Assembly: GCA_027257055.1 (NCBI GenBank) | Contig: JAPVLO010000322.1 | Span: 496,001 to 560,000 of the forward strand | Reading direction: 5' to 3' | DNA length: 64,000 bases | Origin: Cephalopachus bancanus | Lineage: Eukaryota; Chordata; Mammalia; Primates; Tarsiidae | Shown here: positions 43,860 through 55,839 of the stretch, one piece after another | Layout of the letters: the number at the start of each line of letters is the position of its first letter | How positions within the stretch are numbered: the stretch's first letter is position 1 | The notes under the pieces: generated by a model | The model's input: only the letters and a program-made list of their open reading frames with translations | What the model was told of the DNA's origin: nothing | Databases searched by the model: none | Program-made: the position numbers and the translations under genes

Positions 43860-44790
43860 AATATACATACTACTTAATGTCACACTGACCCTTGCTGTTG
43901 CCTGGCAACCCTAGCTATATCAAATCTTCCCATATGGCTCACTCTACGCAGGTGATCTCTCGGGTTCCCTCATCCATCTTCTTTCTACAACAACCATCTT
44001 GCATTTTCACCCCTCATTTGTCCTTCTCCCTGTATCTCAGAAGAAGTATTTTTCTTTCCTTTTTCAAAGATAACCATACCAATTATGCTTTGGTTCTCAC
44101 CCATCAGACCCTAGATTTGATTTCATCAACTCTTGGGAAAGAGTCATGTGTAGAAAGCAGCATGGCTAGTGGAAGAAGCAATAGACTACATTATCAAGTT
44201 CTCTGAGTTAAGGCCCCAGCTTTGTTTTCACTTGTGTGATTTGAGGCAGGCCATTTCACCTGTTCAGATCACAGTTTCTTTATAATATGAAGAAACTGAA
44301 CTCGTAGATTGCTAAGGTATCTTCTGGGTCAAACATTTTATGACTCAATATTCCTCCTCACACTCATTTTTAACCTTATTCTCTTGCTGGCTTCTCCTAT
44401 GACTAAAAATGTGTTGTTGTTTTCCTTCCTCATCCAGGGAGGGAAAAAGGTCTTTTCCCCTTCTCTACCTCTAGGTCCACTACACTCTATATACCTTTCT
44501 GTCTATTTAACTGTTCTCTTAAGTCACCAGTGCTTAATAACTAAGACCTTTTTTTCAGACCTGATGTGGCATTCAACAATTCAGACCATACTCCGCCAAT
44601 CTTGTTTTCACAATCATGTAGCATTTTGGTCCTCCTTCTTCCTTGATGCTACTACAACTTTGCCCCCATCTCTTAGCTAGTTTATTTTCCATCTTCATTT
44701 TGACTCCAACCTGAGGTGGGTCCACAAGGTCCCATTTTTATCATCTTGTTCTTTTATGTGAATACTCTCCTTCTCAAGGAGGCCACAATT
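43860..44790. other. Pyrimidine-rich intron stretch with a MIR at 44160-44335
   Basis: A sense MIR ('tgtgtgatttgaggcaggccatttcacctgttcagatcacagtttc') lies in C/T-rich DNA. The surrounding sequence may be one old repeat that also covers 42683-43284, but I cannot name it. Confidence 0.4.
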
Positions 44791-44884
44791 CTATGTAGGA
44801 ACTACTGAATGATTTATCAATAATACAATTTAGCTGAACTACTATGTAGGAACTACTGAATGATCTATCAATAATACAATTTAG
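44791..44884. repeat. 51-bp tandem duplication
   Basis: 'ctatgtaggaactactgaat...' at 44791 recurs at 44842, period 51 bp. The 43 shared bases differ at one position (gattta / gatcta). A short third echo 'caataatacaa' follows. Confidence 0.93.
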
Positions 44885-45031
44885 CAATAATACAACTGCT
44901 CACTAGCAAGTTAAGACTTAGAACTGGGTCAGTCAGGTTTAGCGTTTACAGAGGGCCTACTAAGGGCACTAAGAATATCTCTAAATGGGCCCTAATGCCA
45001 ATAATTCTCTGTCAAAATGGGATGGTCTTAC

Positions 45032-45109
45032 CTGTCGTTGCTTTAGGAAGTCCAGGGCAATCTGCACATTCTGCAGCCTATGAAAGCGCATCCTGCCTTT
45101 CTCCCGGGG
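45032..45109 (-). CDS. MACF1: MACF1 coding exon, middle of CH1
   Basis: 78 bp, 26 codons, phase 0/0; acceptor tgtag, donor gtaaga on the minus strand. It encodes [20 protein letters not shown] then FLKQRQ. This is the core CH1 segment with the R-x-R-x-H-x-x-Q-N-V-x-x-A-L-x-F-L signature of plakin and spectrin actin-binding domains. Confidence 0.98.
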
Positions 45110-48100
45110 CTACAAACAAACCAAAAGGAGGAAGTTAATTTTGGCTACACCAATCTACCCATTCAAATTCTTTCTCTTTTATTTCAAGAACTCAAGAACC
45201 ACACAAGAATTCCTCATAGTTGAAGCCAGGTGTGGGAGCCTTACATAAGAGCAGGACCTGTGTATGATTCACCAGGCTCTCTGAGGTCTCCATGCATCCT
45301 AAAAACACATGATACTGTTTGACCACTAATGCTGAATCAATGCTGAGCTTTTCTACAGGTTATTCTGTAGTGATATGTGACAGAAGTTGATTCTGGATGT
45401 GGGGTTAATGAGAACAAGGACTCTGGTTCTATGGCTTCTAAAATCAGAGTTAAATGCTATTATAGAAAAAGGATGGGACGTCCTAATTACATATTGCGTA
45501 GTAATACATGGAGACAAGCTTATTACAGACCTGGCAAATGGAGCTCAAGGTAGTCCGTTTCTAACCACATTTCTAACTTCTCATTTTGAGAAGTTATACA
45601 TGCTCAAGAGACAAGTGAAAAAGTCCAAAATGGGAGGGAAAAATCAGGAAGTAACCAATTTCCCAGGAAGATGGGTGTCTTCCTGTAGGAAAGCAACCCT
45701 TTACCCGAGCATGAAATACCCAGAGCAAACAAAACCTTGATGCTGTAGAGTTGTTTAACATAAGTACTCCAAAGAAAGTCATTCAATCCTGGGTGTCATA
45801 AAGCCTATCTCCATCTAGTGCCTCTAACATCCTGTGCAAGGCTCATCTATTACCAATCAGAAAGTGAATGGAGTCTGTTTGCCTAGTTAGTGCCTATATG
45901 AATGGCTATCTATACCCAGAACATATTCTTCTACTTGCTTTTATTTTACTAAAATTGGGACGAGGTATCATTCTCACTATATTATACTCACTTCACTTGT
46001 AAGTGTCAAATTGGTACTAAATAAAGGCTGATAAAACACTAGGTAGCTCTGTTGTGGGTATCTGCACAGAGAAAACATTGCTCACAATTGCTCCAAATTA
46101 AAATGGGCAAAAAGTAACCCAATACATGTAGAGACAAGAATGGAAGCATCTATAAGGGAACCCCAAGAGTGCGTAGCAACAACTCCCAAACAGGATAATC
46201 TACAGAGATGTCAAAGCTTCTCTTGGTAACAGCAAAACTCAAGTCAAAGGTTTAGGAAAAATCTTTTTAATAAGAATCTCTTCTCACTCATTTCAGCTCA
46301 ACTAATTGTAAATATGGCTTAGAGGATGACAGAGTCTATGAAACTTAGGATTGTAAGTCAATGGGAAGGGAGATCAATGAGGTGAAAAGATGATTTTAAG
46401 AAGAGAGGGAATGGGGATATTGCCAAATTCCTGTTTCTGGAAAAGCTTTCAAGGCGTAATTTAGGGCCTAAAGGCAGAATACCTTTTATATACCCTAATC
46501 TTTATTCTTATGTACCTCCCACCAAAAATAAATACCCTAAGAACATGCAAGTTAAATCTCTTTCCTCTACAGCAATTAGAGATATTATAGACCAAAGTCA
46601 GAGTACTTCCATGCAGTGAGTTTGCAAACAACAGGCTGTTTTGAAAACAAATGACATGGTGTGTGGTGAGACTCTTGAGGCCAAGGGGTGGAGAGAGAGT
46701 ACCAGTTAGTCTAGACTGTGGAGCTGTGAGCAATTAATTAACTGTCATGCTGTCAACTCAACTTTCCACAATTCTGCAGTCTGAACTCAGACAATACAGC
46801 AAGGCCACGAGAAAGCTATGGGTCTCCAGGTCACAAAGGGACTTGACACCTCCAAACACGATTACTTTTTTTGTGCCAACCATTCTCAGATAAGCAAAAC
46901 AATTCCCACTCCAGGATCATGTAACAGTGACAAGAGGCACAATTAGTTTTAACCCCGTTCTTTGGGACCCAAATTCCCAGGTGAAATGAGAAGGCAATTG
47001 GTAACAGAGCTTTATGGAGACCTGGAGGACCTCAGACTCTCTCAGGGCCCTGCAGAGCCAGCAGTGCCAGCTAGGATCTGGCATTCCCAGGAGGACCTAC
47101 TACATTATCATCATCTTCCTCCTCCTGCTCCTCGTTGTTTGTATGGCGCCAGGAGGGCATGCTCACCAGACGGAGGGTCTTCAGCCCTGCTGGCTCCTTT
47201 GGCCACCGACCAAGGCAAAGACACAACAGAGGAACAGAAAATTCACAACACAAAGATGGAAAGGAAATGAATGCAACATTTTTTGTTAAAGTAAAAATAA
47301 AAATAAATATAAAAATACCCTCCCACCTAAAAAAATACAAAACCAAATCAAGACCAGAACTGATGGTTACAACAAACACTTCTTATGCTAAAACATATCT
47401 TCAACTGTCCATGGCCACCCTGTCTCCCTCCTTAGTAAGTCAATTAAGGCAGAAAAAGATGGTAAGAATAACTATCAAAGAGATATCTGGACGGCTTTAG
47501 TCAAGAAATGATATGCTTTGAGTATCTCCATAAATACCTAAATACCTATAGGTAATCAAGGGTTAGGAAAATAAATTAGATTGAAGTAGTTTTAACCTGA
47601 TATGTAGGCAATGTCACCAAAAGGGATCACTTTTTGGTATAAAATCACTACAAATTCATCAAAATGTACCAGCCACGTTGCTCAAAATATAACTTTGTGA
47701 GTGCTGAAGAATAAAGTACAGCATAGTAAAAGTGAAATTCTGATTATTTATTAGATTTATAAATGTGGGCAAGAGAAGAACTAGAAATTACATACACTGG
47801 CTATGCTAATAAAAGCTTCTGTCAATTTTAGGCCATTAAAAAAACATAAAATTAATTCTATTGCAAGGCAAAAAATAAAAGTGAAACCAAAACAAAGGGC
47901 CCAAGGAAGCCAAGACCTGATCCTAAAAGAAGCTGAATATCACTTAAGCAGTATGTTCAGTGTGTCAAATTCTGTTCTTTAAATACAACAAACAATGACT
48001 AAGAATTCACCAAAGGCAATGAGTGGGTTAGGTTTCACAGGCTACTCAAGCTGTGCATCACTTCAGTTCTCTCTTTCCCCACAGAGGATTCTGGTATTCA
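45110..48100. other. Intron stretch, almost free of Alus
   Basis: About 3 kb between CH1 exons without a recognised repeat, against a density of one Alu per kilobase elsewhere. At 46950-47260 it is richer in G+C and CpG and has open frames on both strands (see findings). Confidence 0.5.
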
Positions 48101-48116
48101 ACCCTGGACTTTTCTA

Positions 48117-48407
48117 TTTTCTTTTAAGTTGGAGTCTCACTCTGTCACCCAGATTGGAGTGCAGTGGCACACTCCCGGTCACTGCAGCCTCAACCTGCTG
48201 GGCTCCGGTGATCCTCCACCTCAGCCTTCCAAGTAGCCGGAACTGCAGGCTCACGCTACCATGCCTGGCTAGGTTTTGATTTATTGTAGAGACAAGGTCT
48301 TGCCAAGTTGCCTGGGTGGGTCTCAAACCTGCAGGCTCAGGCAATCCACTCACCTTGGCCTCCCACAGTGCTGGGATTACAGACTGAGCCACTGAGCCCA
48401 GCCAACT
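48117..48407 (-). mobile_element. Alu with perfect target duplication
   Basis: Antisense dimer flanked by 'ctggacttttcta' at 48104-48116 and 48408-48420. Confidence 0.95.
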
Positions 48408-48440
48408 CTGGACTTTTCTAAATGAAAATCATATTATCAG

Positions 48441-48732
48441 TCAGACATAGTGACTCACACCTGTAATCCCAGCACTTTGGGAGGCTGAAGTGGGAAGGTA
48501 GTTTGTGCCCAGGGGTATGAGAGCAACTTGGGCAACACAGCGAGACCTCCTTTCTACAAAAAATTTTTAAAAATTAGCTGGGTATGGTGACGCATGTCTG
48601 TAGTCGAAGCTACTCGAGAGGCTGAGGTAGAAGGATCACCTGCGCTCGGGAGGGCAAGGCTGCAGTGAGCCATGATCATGTCCTACACTCCAGCATGGAT
48701 GACAGGGTAAAAATCCAACTCAAAAAAAAGAA
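48441..48732 (+). mobile_element. Alu, older
   Basis: Sense dimer with 'gggcaacacagcgagacctc' and 'gtgagccatgatcatgtcct', early type. Confidence 0.88.
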
Positions 48733-49107
48733 AAAAGAAAAGAAACTATCATCGGACAAGTCAAAAGACTCAGAGAGGATTTGCCCTCACATATGCAGGT
48801 GTATCCCACAAGCTTGTTAAAACTTTTGGGAAGAAGAAGACATATTTAGTTATTCAAGGAGATCAAATGTACTGTATCCAGGGCTATGCTCAGACATCAG
48901 CTTCAGCATCTCTCCAAATCTGTCAGACTCAAGGAATCACAGAAGGAAAAAGTAAGATAAACTGAGGAAAAATAACATTAGACACCAGGGCTTTTAAATG
49001 TAAACTTCAGGCCTTCAGTTGGATTTTTTTTTAATCACAATAGATGGTGAAATGAGAAGAGTCTATATAGGCTAGAAATAGACCTCTAGTTTAGAAAAGT
49101 ACACCTA

Positions 49108-49398
49108 AGCCATGCACAGTGGCTCACGCCTGTAATCCCAGCACTTTGGGAGGTGGAGGCAAGAGGACTGTCTGAGGTCAGGCATTCGAGACCAGCCTGG
49201 GCAACTTGGCAAGACCTCATCTCCATAATAAATCAAAAAATTAGCCGGGTGTGGTGGCCCACGCCTGTAGTCCCAGCTACTTGGAAGGTTGAGGTGGAAG
49301 GATAGCCTGAGTCCAGCAGGTCGAGGCTGTGGTGGCCATGAGCGTGCCACTGTTCTCTAGTCTGGGTGACAGAATGAGATTCCAATTCAAAAAAAAAG
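49108..49398 (+). mobile_element. Alu
   Basis: Sense dimer 'gccatgcacagtggctcacg' to 'gagattccaattcaaaaaaa'. Flanked by similar 'aagtacaccta' / 'aaatacacctta'. Confidence 0.92.
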
Positions 49399-49736
49399 GA
49401 AAGAAATGAAAAAGAAAAATACACCTTATTCAAAAACCTTTAAATATGAATCTGTTCTTGAAATACTAGCATCCAGAAATAGAAAAATATATAGACATAA
49501 AGGAATATAATTCCTGACTTCATCAAAAAAATTAGAATATATAATAATCAACTGAAATTATATTATTTGTAAACCTTAAGTCTGATTTAGAAATAAAGTC
49601 CATCAATGATCTCTTCTACTTCTTTCTCCCACCTAACAGCAAGCCGTGATGGCCACTGCCCTCACACTCAGCAAGATGGACCAATATGTCATTCATAGGA
49701 TCACACTTGTGAGGCCACTCTTTAGGAAAAGCTCAC

Positions 49737-49826
49737 CAGTTTGATGCCCGAGAGGACCTCCAGTAGAGAGATCAGGTTATGGCCATCCCGCAGATCTTCA
49801 TAAAGATCATTGATGTGCTTGCGGAC
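49737..49826 (-). CDS. MACF1: MACF1 coding exon, CH1 (5'-most exon in window)
   Basis: 90 bp, 30 codons, phase 0/0; acceptor ttatag, donor gtgagc on the minus strand. It encodes [20 protein letters not shown] then [10 protein letters not shown]. It contains the classic CH-domain signature D-L-x-x-D-L-R-D-G-x-x-L-I-x-L-L-E-V-L-S-G. The first CH1 helix and the N-terminal exons of the long isoforms are not found between here and 64000. Confidence 0.98.
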
Positions 49827-50269
49827 CTATAAATGAGAGTGAAACAGATATTTTATTTGATATTGAATTATTTTACTATCCTCATGTGAATTTCTGATTC
49901 TAAGTAAGCACAAGTTAAGTAATTTTAAACTGGAGCCATAATAAAATAATAAAATTCAGGAATTTTGAGGTTGGAGTAAAAGACATATGAAATGGCAACA
50001 TTTACCAGAAGTGTATGTGTTTTTAAACTGAAGCCAGATCCACTACACACTGAACAATACTCTAGAAAGTTTGGACAAAAGAGATGGGGAGTCTTCATTA
50101 CGCTAAAACATCTCAGGAGCTACTATAGGCCAAAATGTAGTAGGAAGGCTATTGATGGGCAGATGAATCCAGCTAGAGTCAGAAAAGCCTTCCAGAGTGA
50201 GTGCTGGAAAGGAAACTAAATGCTAGGTACCCAGTGTTTCACGAGGCATACCTCCAACGTAACTCCTCT
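49827..50269. other. Intron stretch, nothing recognised
   Basis: Start of the 5' intron of CH1; AT-rich, no repeat named. Confidence 0.4.
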
Positions 50270-50393
50270 CTTACCAAATATCCCTCACATCTCTAAGGTG
50301 AACAATAATATTATTTCTATTTCACACATGAGCAAACAAGGTACAAAAAAGGCCAAGTAACTTGCCCAAGGTCACCAAGGAGAAAGATTGGCT
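50270..50393 (-). mobile_element. MIR SINE, first part, split by an Alu
   Basis: 'ttatttctatttcacacatgagcaaacaag', 'ccaagtaacttgcccaaggtcacc'. It resumes at 50646-50700 ('gtcattaatcactatgctttataat') after the Alu. Confidence 0.75.
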
Positions 50394-50400
50394 TCAGTTT

Positions 50401-50645
50401 GTTTTTTTTCTTCTGAGTCGGAATCTCACTCTGTGGCCCAGGCTGGAGTGCAGGGGCACACTCATGGCTACCACAGCCTCAACCTGCTGGGCTCAGGTGA
50501 TCCTTCTGCCTCAGCCTTCCAAGAAGTGTAGAGATGAGGACTTATCAAGTTACCCAGGCTGGTCTCAAACCCATGGATCAGTCAATCCTCTCACTTCCGC
50601 CTCCCAAAGTGCTGGGGTTACAGGTGTGAGCCACTGTGCCTGGCT
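50401..50645 (-). mobile_element. Alu with internal deletion, inside a MIR
   Basis: Antisense element missing the arm junction ('ttccaagaagtgtagagatg'). Inserted in a MIR. Confidence 0.9.
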
Positions 50646-50689
50646 AGTTTGCGCCTTCTGATTTCAGTCTTTGTCATTAATCACTATGC

Positions 50690-50850
50690 TTTATAATCAG
50701 CCATAATCTCAATATATTTATTTAATACAAACAACTACCTTGTGGAGTTTATTTATTACCCCTATTCAACAGAAGAAACTGAGGAAGCTGAGGCTCTAAA
50801 GTTAAGATCACAAAACTATCAGTTAAGAGTTGGTTTTCTGTTTTATTCCA
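50690..50850 (-). mobile_element. MIR SINE
   Basis: 'accttgtggagtttatttattacccctattcaacagaagaaactgaggaagctgaggctctaaagttaag'; antisense. Confidence 0.7.
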
Positions 50851-52015
50851 AGTCTAGTGATAACTTCATCAAGTGATGTTTATCATCCAGAATCAGATTA
50901 GTGGAAATTATAAGAAGACTGATTCTTAGCATAAATAATGCTCTTAATAATAGAAAGGGCTACATTCAGAAGTAGTAGGATTTCTAGTTACTAGAATTTT
51001 TCAAGCAGAGGCTGAAATTTGGGAATTTTTACACTTGGGTGGAAAACTAAAGTCCTTTCCAATTATAATAGTATTTAAACTAGAACGGGAATTCAAAAAG
51101 AGAAAGGCTGAAAGAGTCTATTAGGACTTACTGGAAGAAATGGAACTTGAAAGATTAGCAAATGTTTTGGTAGAAAGACGACAGAAAGACTACAAAAGAC
51201 TAAGTATAAAGATGGAAATATGCAAGGCATGTGAGTTTGAATGAGTGTATGTAAAGAAATAATAAGATGACAGGTAGATCACCCAACTGAAGAAAATGGT
51301 TCACCATGAACTAGATCATAGCTTACACTGACAGAATATTTCTTTAATTTTTCATGCTACTCACAATGTATGCAGTAGACATGAAAGGCTTTTAAGTTTT
51401 ATCTACAATATTAACATTTTCTCCATCACTCTTAGGTCTAAATAATAAACATACAAGACATATAGCTCAGAATTGCAGCATTTGCTGATTCCCATGGTGA
51501 AAGTACTCTTACCACAACCAATTTCAATCTACTAATATAACATCACTAAATACAATATTGGGAAGAAATGTACAATAGCACACCATTATATAGTATTTCC
51601 ATCACGGAGACACAGTGAACATAATTAGCCTCAAGGGCACAGACAATAATAACATGTAGTAAAATGATGATAAAGTGAAGAGCTTTGAGTATTTATTACC
51701 TTTATTTTAAATATAATTATTTAACTATAAGTTCAAATGATTTCAATCTTAATAATAGCTGTGTTTAGCCACTAGATCACAAAATTGCTGAAAACTTAAC
51801 ATTTGGCTCTCATGAATCCATATAAGCTGGCTCCAGCACACCCGGGGTTTCAAGATTTCAAGACCATTCCCTCAAATAGGTCCTAAGTTCCAAGTTTGCA
51901 GTGTACAACAACCATAGTGCACCATTAACAGAAATAGCAGGTCCTGAGGGATGTAAGGGGACTGAATTTGATAAGTTCAATTTTAAATATGTTGAATTTA
52001 AAATGGCAGCAATGA
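50851..52015. other. Intron stretch, nothing recognised
   Basis: AT-rich, 1.2 kb with no recognised repeat or exon. Confidence 0.4.
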
Positions 52016-52272
52016 GGCCGGGTCCGGTGGCTCAAGCCTGCAATCCCAGAGCCTGAGCTCATGGGTTCGATACCAGCCTGGGCAACTTGGCAACTCATCT
52101 ACACAATAAGTCAAAAAATTGGCTGGGCATGGTACTGTGTACCTGTAGTTCCAGATACTTGGAAAGCTGAGGTGGAGGGATCACCTGAGTCCAGCAGGTC
52201 AAGGCTGCAGTGGCTGTGGCCAGCGTGCCACTATACTCCAGCCTGGGCAACAGAGTGAGACTCTGGCTCAAA
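52016..52272 (+). mobile_element. Alu with left-arm deletion
   Basis: Sense 'ggccgggtccggtggctcaa' with the block after 'aatccca' lost. Flanked by 'aaaatggcag' on both sides (about 52001 and 52290). Confidence 0.88.
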
Positions 52273-52751
52273 AAATAAATTAATTAATTAAAATGGCAGG
52301 AACAAGTTACAAATGGAAATGCTCTTGAAACAGCTGGAAATACCAGAATTCAATTTGGATCAGCTGACAACTTAAGTTTAGAAGTTACACGCATAAAGAT
52401 GCTAGCTAAATACATGGGAAACCATGGACTTTCTGGATTAGGGGCACGACAAACAGCACAGTGCTAAGGACTGAGCCTTAGGGAATAGCCAAAATTAGAA
52501 GGCAGGAGATGGAAAAGCAATCAACAAAGTACAGAAGAAAAAAATTAGACAGGAGCAGTGAAAGAGGTAGGCAAAAAAACACAATAAAGTGTAATCAGGA
52601 CAGGGATGATCGCCATTATCATCCGAGATCAAAAAGAATGAGGACTAAGAAAGTGTTTGAATTTTCATACAAATAACTGAGTGCTTTTTTGTAAGGATAC
52701 TTTTCAAGAGAGTGGTGCAATTAATGGTAGGTTTTTAAAAAGTCAGAAAAT

Positions 52752-53066
52752 GGCTGGGCTTAGTGGCTCAGCCCGTAATCCTGCACTTTGGGAGGCCGAG
52801 TGAGTGAAGTGCCTGAGCTCGCGGGTTCGAGACCCGCCTGGGCAACTTGGTGAGACCTCATCTCGGCAACTTGGTGAGACCTCATCTCAACAATAAATCA
52901 AATAAATTAACTGGGCATGGTAGTGCGCGCCAGTAGTTCCAGCTACTTGGAAGGCTGAGGTGGAAGGATCACCGGAGCCCAGCAGGTCAAGGCTGTGGTG
53001 GCCGGGAGCATACCACTGCACTCCAGCCTGGGCAACAGAGTGAGACTCCAACTCAAAAAAAAAAAA
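52752..53066 (+). mobile_element. Alu, young, with a 24-bp internal duplication
   Basis: Sense dimer with the perfect B-box hairpin (52821-52837) and 'ggcaacttggtgagacctca' plus 4 bases duplicated in tandem (52841-52864, 52865-52888). Confidence 0.94.
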
Positions 53067-53093
53067 AGAGTCAATTAAGGATTAAGAAGAAGG

Positions 53094-53385
53094 GCTGGGC
53101 ACGTAGCTCATGCCTGTATGCCCCACACTTTGGGAGGCTGAAGTGAGAGGACTGCCTGAGACCAGGGGTTCGAGACCAACCTGGGCAACTTGGTGAGACC
53201 TCGTCTCTACAATAAAAAACAAAATTAGCTGGGCATGGTGGTACACACCTGTAGTTTCAGCTACTTGGAAGGCTGAGGTAGAAGGATCACCTGAGTCCCT
53301 GGGTCAAGGCTGTGGTGACCATGAGCGTGTCACTGCACTCTAGCCTGGGCAACAGAGTGAGACTTCAACTCAAAAAAAAAAAAAG
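53094..53385 (+). mobile_element. Alu
   Basis: Sense dimer 'ggctgggcacgtagctcatg' to 'gagacttcaactcaaaaaaa', 28 bp after the previous Alu. Confidence 0.92.
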
Positions 53386-53552
53386 AGTGGGGACAACTAA
53401 CTTAAACGGCAACAATATTTCTGATAGATGAGACTTGAACACAGGGTATAAAAAATTGAGAGTGAACCATGAATAATTATTTAAATAATTTACAGTAGGG
53501 CTTTGAGGACCAAGTGAGGTCATGCTATCAACAGGATATTAAACATTACAGA

Positions 53553-53838
53553 AGCCAGGCTCGGTGGCTCAGCCTGTAATCCCGCGCCTTTGGGAAGCTG
53601 AGGTGAGTGGATTGCCTCAGCGCGCGCGGGTTCGAGACCCGCCTGGGCAACTTGGCGAGACCTCATCTCTACAATGAAAATTAAAAATTAGCTGGGCGTG
53701 GTAGCGCATGCCTGTAGTTCCAGCTACTTGGAAGACTGAGGCAGAAGGATCGCCGGAGCCCAGTAGGTCGAGGCTGCGGTGGCCAGGAGTGGCCACTGAA
53801 CTCCAGTCTGACAGAGACTCCAACTCAAAAAAAAAAAA
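53553..53838 (+). mobile_element. Alu, young
   Basis: Sense dimer with 'ggctcggtggctcagcctgt' and the perfect B-box hairpin at 53626-53642. The target 'actacag' type flank is short. Confidence 0.93.
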
Positions 53839-53976
53839 CTACAGAGTACTGAAAAGAAAAAGGAGACACCTTTAAAAGTAAACTTCATCAAGGCCTCAAT
53901 ATCTCCTTCTCAACATTCCAGTTATGTGTTATACCTGCAACAGCAAAACTCAGACACATGCAAGATTTAGATGAGA

Positions 53977-54299
53977 TGCTGGGCTCGGTGGCTCAGCCTG
54001 TAATACCGCGCCTTTGGGAGGCTGAGGTGAGTGGATTGTCTGAGCCTACGGGTTCGAGACCCGCCTGGGCAACTTGGCAAGACCTCATCTCTACAATAAA
54101 TCAAAAAATTAGCCGGGTGTGGTAGCATGCGCCTGTAGTTCCAGCTACTTGGACGGCTGAGGCAGGAGGATCGCCAGAGCCCAGCAGGTCAAGGTTGCGG
54201 TGGCCAGGAGCGGCCACTGCACTCCAGTCTGGGTGACAGAGTGAGATGCCAACTCAAAAACACAAAAAACAAAAACAAAACAAAAACAAACAAACAAAA
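53977..54299 (+). mobile_element. Alu, young, with target duplication
   Basis: Sense dimer 'gctgggctcggtggctcagc' with a (CAAAA)n tail. Flanked by 'atttagatgaga' at 53965-53976 and 54300-54311. Confidence 0.95.
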
Positions 54300-54515
54300 A
54301 TTTAGATGAGAACTAGCTCATTATGCCTCTCAATCTTTGTCTGACTATAATAACCAAGTAACTATGAAAACAAAACAAAGAGATATAGACAGAAGTAATT
54401 AGAGAAGAGAATATAGAGAGATCCCCTCCCTGACCCTAGAAAATATTCAATTGCAGAAAAACAACAGACTGTTCCTAAAATATATTAGACATAGCTCTTC
54501 CTAAAGAAGGGTAAA

Positions 54516-54780
54516 GAGGTCAGTGTGATGGCTTATGCCAGTAATCCCAGCACTTTGGGAGGCTGAGGTAAGAGGATCACTTGAGGCTAGGAATCTGAGA
54601 CCAGCCTGGACAACACAGCAAGACCCTATCTCTACAAAAAAGAACAAAAAAATTAGCCATGCATGGTGGTGCACAGCTATAGACAGGAGGATTGCTTGAG
54701 TCCGAGTTTGAAGCTGCATGATCAAGCTATGATCGTGCTACTGCACTCCAGCCTGGAAGGCAAAGTGAGACCTTGTCTCA
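54516..54780 (+). mobile_element. Alu, older, with right-arm deletion
   Basis: Sense, early type: 'ggatcacttgaggctaggaa', 'ggacaacacagcaagaccctatctc'. Confidence 0.87.
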
Positions 54781-54794
54781 AGAAAACAGAAAAG

Positions 54795-55083
54795 TTGGGC
54801 ACGGTGGCTCAAGTTTGTAGTCCCAGCACTTTGGGAGGCCGAGGCGAGAGGACTGCCTGAGCTCAGGGGTTCAAGACCAGCATGGGCAACTTGGTGAGAC
54901 CTCATCTTTAAAATAAATCAAGAAATAAACCGGGCGAGGTAGTGTGCGCCTGTAGTTTCAGCTGCTTGGAAGGCTGAGGAATGATCGCCTGAGCCCAGCA
55001 GGTCGAGGCTGTGGTGGCCGTGAGTGTGCCACTGTACTCTAGCTGGGCAACAGAGTGAGACTCCAACTCAAAAAAAAAAAAAA
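54795..55083 (+). mobile_element. Alu
   Basis: Sense dimer 'gttgggcacggtggctcaag' to 'gagactccaactcaaaaaaa', directly behind the older Alu. Confidence 0.92.
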
Positions 55084-55085
55084 GC

Positions 55086-55255
55086 ATAAAGAACTAGCTA
55101 ACATTTACTGGGTGCTTCTATGTCAGGCATTTTTCAGATGTAGGAATGAGATCTGGAGGGCTTAACAACATCCCCCAAATCACATAGCTAGTAAATGACC
55201 AGACCCATCAAATCCAGGTCTGCCTCATTCTACAGTCTTTATCTCTTCTACACAT
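55086..55255 (-). mobile_element. MIR SINE
   Basis: Antisense: 'aacatttactgggtgcttctatgtcaggca', 'ccaaatcacatagctagtaaatgaccagac', 'caggtctgcctcattc'. Confidence 0.75.
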
Positions 55256-55486
55256 ACTAATTTGTCTGTAAAGCTTTCCACAAATCTCTTAGACCAATGG
55301 ACTAAGCGTCAAAAGTTTTAGAGGCAGCCAAGTAAAGCAAGAGCGTTTATGAATCAACAATACAGATTTTATTTCTAACAAATAATGCTATTCTGTCAAC
55401 AAATAGGACGAATGAAAAACTGCAGCTATCCAGGGCCTCACCTGTTTGCACTCCCTGAGAAAATCACTGTCAAAATTGGTAAATAT

Positions 55487-55771
55487 GGCTGGGCTGGCTC
55501 AGCCTGTAATCCCAGCATTTGAGGAGGCTGAGGTGAGTGGATTGCCTGAGCCTGCGGGTTTGAGACCTGCCTGGGCAACTTGGCGAGACCTCATCTCTAC
55601 AATAAATCAAAAACTAGCCAGGCATGGTAGCGCACCTGTAGTTACAGCTACTTGGAAGGCTGAGGCGGAAGGATGGCCACAGCCCAGCAGGTGGAGGTTG
55701 CGGTGGCCGGGAGCATGCCACTGCACTCCAGTCTGGGCAACAGAGTGAGGATCCAATTAAAAAAAAAAAAG
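55487..55771 (+). mobile_element. Alu
   Basis: Sense dimer 'ggctgggctggctcagcctg' to 'gaggatccaattaaaaaaaa'. Flanked by 'gtaaatat' on both sides. Confidence 0.93.
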
Positions 55772-55839
55772 TAAATATCTCCAAAGAAGATATATAAATG
55801 GTTAATAAACACATGAAAAGATGTTCAACATAATTAGCC

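Noticed and set aside
50868..50890. Possible exon for the first CH1 helix
   Set aside because: 'cttcatcaagtgatg' superficially recalls an antisense coding end, but it does not translate to the expected KKTFTKWVNKHLMK and has no splice sites.
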